This document shows positions 46,317-56,583 of a stretch of 64,000 bases of DNA, piece by piece. Under the pieces are notes generated by a model, which ran no database searches, had not been told where the DNA came from, and worked only from the letters and a program-made list of their open reading frames with translations. This DNA comes from Haliotis asinina (taxonomy: Eukaryota; Mollusca; Gastropoda; Lepetellida; Haliotidae): the NCBI RefSeq assembly GCF_037392515.1, contig NC_090291.1:17201501-17265500 (forward strand), read 5' to 3'. Position 1 is the first letter of the stretch; each line of letters begins with the position of its first letter. The translations under genes and the position numbers were made by a program.

Positions 46317-49300
46317 CTGTAACAGACAAAAGTGTCAAAAACAGAGGCATGTCACAAGTGTCAATATGTCACATGTCGCTGTTGTGGTGAAGCTGACTCA
46401 TTTATATACAGTCAGGCCGCGTTAATCCGAACACGTCCGTTTTTCATCAAAAACGTTCGGATAGTGAAACGTACGGACTACTGAAATGAACTTTTATGAA
46501 CACAACTACAGTAGGGTTACTTCCCTTTGACATGGCAATACAAAAACATACGAACGTATACAAGTTGGCTGAATGTGCGATGTGGTGTTTGGGGGCAAGA
46601 AATCAACTTTCACGTTGGTCAGTTTGACATTGGCATACTTGTGACTAGCAGCATTGTTACGAAGTGAGATCACGTGTCAACCACGTGATTGCATCTGTCT
46701 GTCAAACGATCATACCAATCACAAAACATATCCGATGTCCGAAATTGTGCTCTTGCCGATAGACTGTCTGATTTCTTGACCAAAATGTTTACACATAAGA
46801 TCAAAGTTGGCTTAAAAGGTTTTCTCTTTTTCTTTGTGCGGCAGTAATTTCACATCTTTTACGCCTAGGGGCGGGACTTTTCCATTATGACTGACAAGCG
46901 TCAGCTGATCTCATTTTGACACGATCAGTGTTTTATACAGGAAGTAACCATGACAGGTATTACTCCAACTAACCAAAAGTGAGACCAACTAATTGATCAA
47001 AATCACAAACTAACGACATCTTCAACTCGCAAGTGTCACTTAACAATTACCACTGAATGGGGCTCATGGTGTGAAGGGATTATCCCAACCTTTTTGATGC
47101 ACCGCCGGATTAATGAAGCAAAACTATGTGTAATTAGCTAATCTGTTACCGCTGATTAACGTTCGGATACGGAGAGTGAAGCACCGGATTACTGAATCAA
47201 CAGGTAATGAGTTTACATAGTAAACAAGATTGGTTACAGTTAGCTATCGTTCGGATATCGCAGGAATCGGATTGTCGGGGTCCGGACTAACGCGGCCTGA
47301 CTGTAATTTGAGTTATCCAGGGCTTGACACAAACACTACATGATGACTGAAGAATCACTGAGCAGTGACTAAGCTATTACTTCAAGATAATATAAGTTTG
47401 TCACAACTGTGTTGGACTGTATAGAGTTGAATCTCATCAAATAAAAGCAGATAACTAGAAAGAAAGTGCAGAAGATAAAACATATTTCCTTGGTTCCCCA
47501 AATCACCATACACTAGAAACACTTTAAGTGGCATTTTCTTCAACCTCACTGGAAATTTAATTGTTAACTGCACTGGGTATCTTCATGCAAACACTGAACA
47601 GCAAAAGAAATGCAACTATCTTTTGGGGTCTACGCTTACTTTTATGACATTTCTTTTTTTCGAAACTTGCATCCCAACCTATCACGGACAATGAAATGCT
47701 TGTGAGAAAGAACTTCGAATAATGGCTACCTGACAGGACAACATCAACTCTGTATTTGGAGTCCAAAGCAGTCTTGGCTGCCTTCGGCTGATGGGCAAGC
47801 AGAATTACTGGCTGACTTGGATCACATGACCCCAGAGCATCATCCAGTTTCATCCCGTGATCACCATATCTGAATGTTAAAACCAAAGACTTCAAATTTT
47901 CTCCCCACAATATGATAATTTATTTCGCTTTCTTTAAGGACTTTCAGACCATATTTCAGCGAGGGTCATTCGTTCGTTTGTTCGTTCGTTCATTCATTCA
48001 TTCATTCATTCATTCGAGAGAACACTATCATCAGTCCCTTACCCTATCTTTAAAGCATGGATATCGTCTGTCCCAGCAAGACATATTTGTTGGTTGGTTG
48101 GTAGTTTCTCACTGGGAAGTCTGACGTTACTGTTGTGTAGTACAATAAAGCCGAGACCACGGAGGTGAGAGAACCAATTGTCTACATCGCCTGTATAGTA
48201 CTCATGATTGCCTGAAACAGACAAATAACCCAAATTGGAAAATAAACAAAGAGAAGTTCTTGTTCGGGGCTGAACACTTTTGCATTGATGAGTAAACCTT
48301 GGCCATGAGCATCATTTGCTGTAGATATTTATGTTACCATTGTTACAATTAGACTTGCCATCATGAAAAGACAAAACACGTCACTTCTTTCAGGCTCTCA
48401 GACTAGTGTCAAACTAATATTCTCGGATTATGACATGGTTGCTGGTGACCTCATTGTGACCAGGAAAAGTGGTAATTTCAATGCATGATAATCAAAATGA
48501 TTTTAAAACAATTGTCAATGTCAGATGTGTTATGTGTAACAGTTAGTGACTTTAGCAACCAACCAAACCCAGAGTGAAGTACACATATTTCTGGCCTCAT
48601 AAGATATGCTTATTTTAGTTTACAAGGCTAAAATATATTGGGAATGCAGACTCACAAGTAATTGACACAGACTGTGTTTCAGTCAGAAATTGAAACTAGG
48701 CAAGCGAAGAATGGTCCTTGAGATTTGCAGCTGTATTTTTTTTCACAAATAGAGCGACACTCAGCTTTATTCCAGCTATGTGACAGAGGTGTGTAAAGCG
48801 TAGATACTGGTCAATTTGGTGATTGACGTTATGAGCATTAAACATACACCATGGGATATGATGACATAGACCTAACAGGTCAGTGAGTCTGTCCACTTGA
48901 TTCAATTAGTTGTTTCATGAGACAAGCGTGGGTTGCTGACTGACACCTGAACATGGTACCTATCATATACCCAGTGTCTAAACTGTCTAAAATGGGTTTG
49001 GAATGTCACTAACATAGAGACTGTACCTGTTATAAAATATTTCCCAAACTTGGACTGAATATGCTTAACAGGTTCCACTGCTTCCTCGAGGTTTGCAACA
49101 CTTCCATCAACCAGATCTCCAGTCATCACAACAACATCTGAAAAGATATGAAATCATGCCAACATCCTGAACTCTAAGATTTCAATACAGAGTCAAACTG
49201 AATGCTGAATACAGAGTCAAACATTTCTCAAAAATACAAATAATTTTAATGAGATATAATTTGATATCCCAAGATTACACTCAGCTCTCATCTATTCAGT

Positions 49301-50547
49301 AGCAGCATTTGTGTGACATATGCTTGGAGGAGAAAAATGCTGAATGTCCTACTTCTCTCTACATAAACATAATGAACTTCTCTCATTCTCTGGCATTGGA
49401 AGGTTCACAAATGTGAAGCAAAATCCTGCATTTACACTTTTAAGACGCAGAGACTCCTGATAGACACTATCTATCATCTTTTGCAATAAATCAGTTAGAG
49501 CTGTGATTTAAGTCCAAGGGGCCTGCACCTGCACACCCTTCTCTTGCATTGTAAATAAAAGCTTTGTCAGATGCAACTAGATGAACTGTCACTTGGACAT
49601 ATCATTGCATATTTACTGACATTCTTCACACAAAACTTATGTCTTTCACAAGAAATAGTCTTTTCAAGAAGTTGTGGAGTTGCTGAATGTGCCACTACAA
49701 AGTTCCCAAACATGATATAGCTAGAATAAGCACAAAACCTTATTCACTCACTCCAACATACTCTGTCTTATTTCTGTAGATATACGTTCACTGTTGCAAT
49801 TTCATATTTACCTGCATTTTGCTTGTTAATGATATTTACTATGCGAGTAAGTCTCCATCTTCCAACAGTTGGTCCAAGATGAATGTCTGATATTTGTACA
49901 ATTTTCAAACCATCAAGAGATGCAGGCAATCCTTTGACTGGAATGGGGACTTCTTTTACAACAGGAGGAGTAGTAGCGTTGTAGAGACCATACGTCCATA
50001 AAAGAATAGCATAAATAAGTACTAACTGTGATTCCCGTTGTTTAGTAAAAACGAGATTGCTTTTAAAAATGAACCTGAAACCAAACATAATAACCTTCAC
50101 AAACACTAAACCTGTCACTAACTGAAACAGCAGCCCAAGTGCGGCATTACAACTGTATGCTATGGCATACGGTTCTCGACCTATGAAATAAAAGTTCATA
50201 AAGTAACTGATGTGGCAAGATACTAAATAAGTTATAAGAAAAATCCTCCATATTGTCCAGTTTTTGCGATCAAGTTGAATCACGCCCTTCTGATGAAGAT
50301 CTTTATCTGAGTATTTGACATGTCTCAGCCCTTCCTTTTGTGGTGCCTTATCGAACACTGTCGAAAAGTTATTCCACACAAATCTGGAGAGAAGAATCAA
50401 GACTGCTTGTACCAAAATGAGGAACTGCACGAACAACAGTCTTGCCTTTCTCTCCCAATGAAGAGACAAGACATACAGCTCGCCCAGAATGCCGGCGACC
50501 AGAACCGTCACAGCAGCGGCTAACTTCGCACCGAAAGAGATCGTCAT
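46123..50547 (-). CDS. TMPPE: TMPPE-like membrane metallophosphoesterase, copy B (5 exons, 449 aa)
   Basis: Exons 50547-49812, 49137-49027, 48211-48043, 47869-47730, 46316-46123 (736, 111, 169, 140, 194 nt) join in phase to 449 residues, exactly the lengths in copy A. Five hydrophobic segments, then the phosphoesterase domain with D221, H223, D253, N284, H365, H387 and H389 all kept. It differs from A mainly in exon 1 (start MTISFGAKLAAAVTVL; SNLVFTKQRE; ATTPPVVKEV) and exon 5 (end IILTQAP). Intron 3 holds an ATTC microsatellite and intron 4 an 895-bp TIR element. Convergent with copy A across 8.2 kb and in the same direction as copy C upstream. No disabling change was seen. Confidence 0.93.
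46409..47303. mobile_element. 895-bp TIR element with TA target site, in copy B intron 4
   Basis: Left end CAGTCAGGCCGCGTTAATCC and right end GACTAACGCGGCCTGACTG are inverted, flanked by TA at 46407-46408 and 47304-47305. CGTTCGGATA recurs inside both ends. The terminus style and TA duplication fit a pogo/Tigger-type non-autonomous element. No transposase text recognised. Confidence 0.8.
47730..47869 (-). CDS. TMPPE: TMPPE-like B exon 4
   Basis: 140 nt; acceptor TTAACATTCAG, donor CTGTCAG/GTAGCC. Carries VILLAHQPKAAK. Confidence 0.94.
47966..48016. repeat. ATTC microsatellite in copy B intron 3
   Basis: GTTC/ATTC tetranucleotide run of about 50 bp, starting 27 bp from the exon 3 donor side. 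Confidence 0.9.
48043..48211 (-). CDS. TMPPE: TMPPE-like B exon 3
   Basis: 169 nt; acceptor GTCTGTTTCAG, donor GATAGG/GTAAGG. Begins GNHEYYTGDVDNWFSHLRG. About two base differences from copy C. Confidence 0.94.
48745..48935 (-). mobile_element. Old SINE family 1 copy in copy B intron 2
   Basis: Plus strand: GACACTCAGCTTTATTCCAG, CTATGTGACAGAGGTGTG, CAGTGAGTCTGTCCACTTGA, GAGACAAGCGTGGGTT. Same position and direction relative to the gene as in A and C. Confidence 0.65.
49027..49137 (-). CDS. TMPPE: TMPPE-like B exon 2
   Basis: 111 nt; acceptor ATCTTTTCAG, donor TTACAG/GTACAG. Encodes DVVVMTGDLVDGSVANLEE. Confidence 0.93.
49812..50547 (-). CDS. TMPPE: TMPPE-like B exon 1
   Basis: 736 nt from ATG (context CAACAACATGACG) to donor AATGCAG/GTAAAT. 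Codes the membrane segments and ISDIHLGPTVGR. Its 3' end reads INKQNA where A and C read INELDA. Confidence 0.93.
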
Positions 50548-50744
50548 GTTGTTGTGGGATCAGGAAATGCCAATCCGTCGAGTTAAGCTGGGCCCCGTCT
50601 AACATATCGCAAGCTAACGCACGCAAAGGGAGCCGGGAACCAGGTTAACCAATGTTGATACCCCTTGTGAAATACCAAATTCGATGTGATGTTTCTTTTG
50701 TAATATTTTCGTGTCTAACAATAGTAAAGTTAGAAAGGCAAAAG

Positions 50745-50856
50745 AAAATGATTAACCGCCATGCACAAGGCTTACATTAACGTCGGACTGACCAAATGTG
50801 TCAAACGTTGTTATAAGGTTGTATCAATTAAAGGGAGATAACACAGACCATGGTTC
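50745..50856 (-). promoter_or_regulatory. Conserved upstream block, TMPPE-like copy B
   Basis: In gene direction it reads GTCTGTGTTATCTCCCTTTA, then an ATTGATACAACCTTATAACA stretch, matching copies A and C. The core sits about 270-300 bp before the ATG, farther than in A and C. Confidence 0.5.
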
Positions 50857-51639
50857 TGGCTAAGTGCTGAAAAATGTGCTGATGATTCTTCAATGAGAGT
50901 TCGAGCCAAATGTTTCACAAGACCTTATTTTTGCTGCTGCTGTTGTTGTTGTTGTAGATCTCAAACTGAGCAGAGGTATTTTTTGTGGCTAGTTTTGACA
51001 TTACTGACAAACATTTGTTTGGGTGGTAGTGACATTTCCAAAATAATTCAAATCAGTTGCGATTATTCATGATCATGATGGTCATTTCAGTGAATTTTCT
51101 TCGTGGTTTATCATATAAGTCTTTAGTAAAAACCTACAAATGCAGAATATGATCCTTGGTATCCAGAGTATTATGTGCCTGGCATATCATGATAAGAGTA
51201 GACACACACCTTCTCTGTGCGAACAGAGTGCATGGCATGTTATGTAGTTTTCCGGAACTTTCATTAAACATCAGTTCTGTTGTACGTAAGTTTCGATGTG
51301 CATTTATGAAGTATGTATGGAATGGTTTGTAGAATTATTATTGCTTCAGTTGTAACAGCACCTCTGACATGTGTCTTGGTAATTTTGGCATTCTCTACTG
51401 TCTGGTCCATGAAATGTTGTCACTGTTGTTGAGGATATATTCTCCTGCTGTGACACAATGTTGGCTGGATGGACTATGCCAAGATGCTTGTAGAGATGGT
51501 ATCTTACCTCAAGACATATTCAAGTCATATTAACTAAATAGTGAGCAGACTAAACAAGGTTTGAAAATGGTGAAAATTGGACGCAATTAATGACTGAACT
51601 TCATGTTGCCTGAGCACCAGATCGCATTAGTTGCCGCTT

Positions 51640-51725
51640 ACAAGCATAGTCGTCTTTTATGGCAAGCATCTGTTGGTGATGGCCTTTTCTACCCTGGACC
51701 TTTATGGGTCCTGCTGCACTAAGGA
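51640..51725 (-). mobile_element. SINE family 1 head fragment
   Basis: TAGTCGTCTTTTATGGCAAG, GGTGATGGCCTTTTCTACCC and TGGACCTTTATGGGTC match the 5' end of the SINE in reverse. Confidence 0.55.
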
Positions 51726-51949
51726 TGAATCTATGTGGTCATTGTGTAGTGGACTCTATTGGGTGAGTGATCAAAATGTTTGGTATTTATTCCATGCCCT
51801 GCCAAGGATATTTGCAAGGTGGCATTTTGTTCGTGAAGTTCATTTCAAGTATACCTATCCATCTGCCAAATTCTTTTGTCATCAAATATCACCTTGGACA
51901 CAGATAGGGCTCAACAATAATGAAGTGCAAGACTACTGTAATGACACAC

Positions 51950-52270
51950 AAGAATACTGTCATAATGTACACATGGTCCAATGGCTCATTTTCCACACAA
52001 CTGCACGTCTGACTCTGTTCATCATAAAATGGATCCTATAGGGTACATGTATATTTCAATTCATTGTTATTTTCATCAAAACATAATTATCAAACTTTGT
52101 CCAGTATGTTTTGAACCTGGCGGCAGTTTTGTTCACCTTTTTTGCATAGATATTTTCTGGTTCTCAGTGACAACATTCTGATTGTCAGTGGTACATGTGA
52201 AACATGTACTTGTACCCTGGTCATATCCGACTGTGATCCCAAAGCTGCCAGATTGTGCTATTATTAGAAA
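51950..52270 (+). repeat. Dispersed ~310-bp repeat, copy 2 (inverted to copy 1)
   Basis: The plus strand reads ISIHCYFHQNIIIKLCPVCF and GGSFVHLFCIDIFWFSVTT. Similar to 42180-42490 in opposite orientation. Confidence 0.6.
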
Positions 52271-52404
52271 GTTGTGGCATGGTGTTAAACTTGGTGCACA
52301 AAATTTTGGCAAACACAATGTCCCCAATTTCATATAGGGCTTTATTACCTACCCGTTGAGAACATCACTGTTTAATAATTTGTGTAAAACCATCATGTGA
52401 TGCC

Positions 52405-52715
52405 ATATGTATGACGTCAAAGTCATGATGTCACAATGCTTGTACCTCTATCACAGTGGTATTAGACCTTGATTGACTCGCGGACAGCAGAGGGTCATCA
52501 CACTCGTTGAATTCTTAGGAAAGAAGTACTTTGCTCGATATTAATATGCTAATGTTGGGTGAGTAATAAATAAAATACTAAACTATGTCCCGTGTAACAC
52601 CATATTTATGAAACGAGTGAATAGTATCGGTATCTAACTTGCTTTTGCTCTTTGGATACCAAATCATTCACTCATTTCATAAATATGTTATTACACAGGA
52701 CATAGTTCAATATTC
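52405..52715. mobile_element. Foldback element with GACGTCA word, upstream of copy B
   Basis: TATGACGTCAAAGTCATGA and GATGTCACAATGCTTGTA, then a palindrome: ACCATATTTATGAAACGAGT pairs with ACTCATTTCATAAATATGTT, and AAACTATGTCCCGTGTAA pairs with TTACACAGGACATAGTT. Related to 32030-32320. Confidence 0.65.
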
Positions 52716-55559
52716 TCTGTATTCATGATCATGTTGTTCTTGTGTGGGTATATATGTGATGACTCCAGTGTGGATGCTGATCTGTGAAGAGTAATCCCAT
52801 TAATGTGAACTATAGAAAGAATAAATACAACTTCATCATATGAGGTCATGTGAAACTTCATTGAAATCAAACGTAAGATACATGAAAAAATACTTCGGTA
52901 ACAATGAAAACAATTTTTCTGAAAGGTTAACAAACCATTCATATGGATACATGATATACCAAAATATTCTCTGAGTCAACAGGATTATTGCATTTGGTGC
53001 TTATGCACCTGAAGCATGACAACAATAAAGCACAGTAGCTCACCTGTATTTCTGAAATCAAAGCCCACAAAACAAAATATAGCAACAACATATACTTGGA
53101 AAATTGATTAGTCTTCCACCAACATTTATATTAACTGGAAATTTCAGTCCCTACATCTAAAACTACCTCATTTAATAAAGACTAAAAATTACACAAGTAA
53201 TCTTGCATATTTGGTACAAGAACATTGTCTGTTTATCCTGGAAGTCACATACCTGATTCTGCAAAGTACAAGTCACTGATAGAAATTAATGTCAGCCCTA
53301 AGTTGAGTAGAATTTTTTTCTCAGGGAATTAAAACCATGCTACAAGTCAATATGACAATATGGCCTGCCACACATGCATTCATACCAACTTTTGTATCAT
53401 TTGTAAACACAGTAAACTGGATGTTCCTACTTTTGGAAGTAAATGACTGCCAACAACAGGTAACAGTGGATAAATGGTGGTTTATTGAAGAGTTACAGCC
53501 ACCTGCCAAAAAGTTGACGTCACTGGATGATCTTTAGACCAAGCGGAATGCTTATGAAAAAAAATAAGTGACATAGATTATTTCAGGCATCTTGGCTGTC
53601 TCATTTTTGTGTGGCTTGGTTCCAATAACAGAAAATTCAGGATTGATGATAGCGTCAGTGATGCAGTTGGTTAGTACTGTATATAACCGTGTATAAGCCG
53701 AAAATTTTGAGGACCACAAAAAAGCTTTCTGTATATATGAAGTTGAGTTTTTCACTGCATTGATATGGTGTTTCTACTGGGCCAGTAGAAGTCAGCTTTG
53801 GTCAGCAGGATTTTATGCTTACTCACCTAAAGGGCCTTTCTGTAAAAAAGGTTAATTTCTATCACTAGTAAGTGTGTGTGGTTTGATTAAAAAATGTTCC
53901 ACGCACAAAAAACTATAGTCCAACAAGCATGCTGAAGTCTGTGAACGCTAGTCTGCTGCTTTGATGGTCCTAAATTATTTAATTCCAGAGCAATGTATAT
54001 TTTTTCAAGTGCTGACTGACAATTAAATGCCTTTGTGCTGCTTTTGAAGCAATAAAATAACAATTGTTTCTATGAATATTCATGATATACAACAGGTAAC
54101 TTATTCACTGTAGAATCCAAGTATACCAATAATAGTGTGCATAATTTTTCCTGACACTTAGTGACTGAACAAATCTTGATCAACAAACATTGGCAGGGAA
54201 GATCATCTTGATAATAAATAACAAAATGCAAAGTCAAAGAAATATACACAAAGACCAATAATTGCCAGGACAGGAAACAATCCCAGCAAGCTAAAATACT
54301 CTTGCAAAGTATCAAAGAGAAATACTTTTAAAAATGGCACATTGAAAGAAAATACAAACAAACAAACAAAAATAAATTTATAAAAATGCTGACATGTATA
54401 GGGAGATACATGACCTCAAAGAAACAAAGGCCATACCCCTGTCAAATATTCTTATCTTGGTGATAGTTTTCAAGCTTGATGGAATTGTCATCAGTTGATG
54501 ATCTATCTTAATTGTCATCACGATTGGTGTTCAAGGGATTGTTTTTCAAGGTTTGGGTTTTGTCAGTAGTGCACCATGTGTCAAACATTTCACAACATAA
54601 ATACTTAAAACTAAGAATAAAAATGGTCTGGCCTTATGATGCATGCAAATATTCAACCTTGTATCCGTGGCAATTTCACACAAAACTCAGGCATCTTTTA
54701 TCACTCCAGTATTTTTTTATCAAGGTACACTCAAACTCATTCTCAGACCCTGATGATTACACAAACAAGACTTCCATTAAACAAAGGTTCAGATTTGCGT
54801 TAATGTTTTGTCCTACCAGGTACCCATCCACAGCTGGGTTTTATTGCATATGGCTGGACTAAAGCTGATGGGCATGGTCACAAGAAATAGATTTAGAGAT
54901 ATAAATGAAAAATATAAAACTTTTTCTCAAAACAGAGATATGTAAATATTACAAGAAAAATCACAGACAAAACCTGGCTTTCAAAATCAAGGCCAAAGAG
55001 CAGGTGCCTCATCCAGTATGTTTCTCAGTCAGGGCACATGTCATTTTAATACGGTTGATGAAACACCTGTGAGAGTCATTCCATTTTCTCCTGATATAAA
55101 GTATAAAAGTATTTAAAAAATGGAATGCTTTATTTAAATAAACCAATCACAGATATGACATGTATGACATCAAACATGGGAAATTCCATAATCAAACATG
55201 AAACTTCAAACATGAAATATTTATTTGGTCACATAAAAATTATAAAATATTTCATTAAGCATGCATGGTAAGGCATCTAATTTTAAGCAAATGGTTAAGT
55301 CTCCTCACCTGGTAACTGTGGTAACAAGGCCTCAGTACAGCATGCAAAATATTTTATGTTTGACATGTGGAGGACTTTTGCATACTTGATTTATTGTACC
55401 ATATGACCCTGTGGGCAATTGACCTGCCTCTTCATGTACATGTATTTGCAATGTATGACAGAATGTGAGTGAGGATATGTTAACAACACATGTATTGTCA
55501 CTCACTGATGTAAACAGAAACACACGACTCAGTTGAAATCATACAATAGACTATGTGGA

Positions 55560-55686
55560 GGGTTCCCTTATTTTTTTCAGGTTTCTTCAAATTCTGTGTG
55601 ATACAATGCTTGTGAAGAAACCTGGAAAAAAAAAATAAAGGAAGACTTGTGCTTCCTTGTGATCCCTTATTTTTTCCCTCAGTATA
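55560..55686. mobile_element. MITE, third TATACTG-family copy, partly eroded
   Basis: Right end ATTTTTTCCCTCAGTATA; an inner pair CAGGTTTCTTCAAATTCTG and TTGTGAAGAAACCTGGAAA. Inverted relative to 6523-6682; its left terminus is not clear. Confidence 0.55.
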
Positions 55687-56389
55687 TAATGAACAAGTTA
55701 AATATTACTAACAATGATTAAAGAGAACAAATCTGTTTGTGCATATACAGAAAGCATTTCTAATGCTTATGGTAGTTTCCACAGCTGGACATGAAATGTA
55801 GTTGATTGTTGTATGATGTCATTTATGTCTGCTATGGCAGTTTCCCAACCTGTAAAATTCCACAAACAGACCTGATCAAAACTGTTCCGTAGGTTTTTCT
55901 TCTGTGGCTGATGACTGCCTATACATGCTCTGTATGTTTAACAAATGGAACAAGTTAAATATAAAACATAATTTCAACATGGATGGATGTACGGACTCAC
56001 AATTCTTTAATATCTCAGCTCTAGTTGAATTGATTGGTTGCCCATTTTATTCATTCATTTCACACGAAAACCAGTAATTTGATTGCTTAGTAGACATGAC
56101 AATTCCTCACCTCCATCAACTCACAAATAGTGGGATTTATTTGCATGCATCCCACATCAAACTGAATCATTTCATTATTATGCCATAAGAATAAAAATTT
56201 GTGAAACAACTCAGTTTCTTTGAAAATTCCTATAATTATAAAATGACTTATTCTATAATTATCCTGGAGTGAGTATTATCTATGTGACCCCAACCTGAGA
56301 CTTGTTATTTATAATTAGTGTTTTGTCTGAGGTTGGGCGTGGACCGAGAAATATATTCCCTAGGAACTTCTACCCACACATGTAGAGTA

Positions 56390-56583
56390 TCAGGGAGCTT
56401 GCTTGAGTATTATCCTTGTGACTTCCATAGTTGCTCCAATCCTCATAGGGATGCCCATATACTGTGTACCCACTGACACATACACATGACTGGATTCACC
56501 ATAGCGATACAGTCCGGAAAAGAAGGGATGCAAAAAGTAAGATCCAAACATCATTGGGAAGAACTGTCCTCCATGAGTGTGAC
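56390..56583 (-). CDS. TMPPE: TMPPE-like C exon 5 and stop
   Basis: 194 nt; acceptor TATCTGTCACAG. Encodes GHTHGGQFFPMMFGSYFLH to IILKQAP and TGA at 56392-56390. Confidence 0.94.

Larger units (their letters stand above)
50860..56389. other. Space between copy B start and copy C end
   Basis: Copy B upstream flank, then repeats (51640, 51950, 52405, 55560) and the copy C 3' flank. Reading frames at 51631-52041 and 54512-54862 have no recognisable product. 52.8-55.5 kb is mostly plain AT-rich sequence. Confidence 0.6.

Noticed and set aside
50320-50648. Plus-strand and other-frame readings over the start of copy B
   Set aside because: Shadows of exon 1 of TMPPE-like copy B, which aligns with A and C in the minus frame.
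51631-52041. 136-codon plus-strand frame as a gene
   Set aside because: It overlaps a SINE head and the dispersed repeat at 51950, with no recognisable domain.
54512-54862. 116-codon plus-strand frame as a gene
   Set aside because: No homology recognised, no paired splice sites or neighbours; length is expected by chance in 64 kb.
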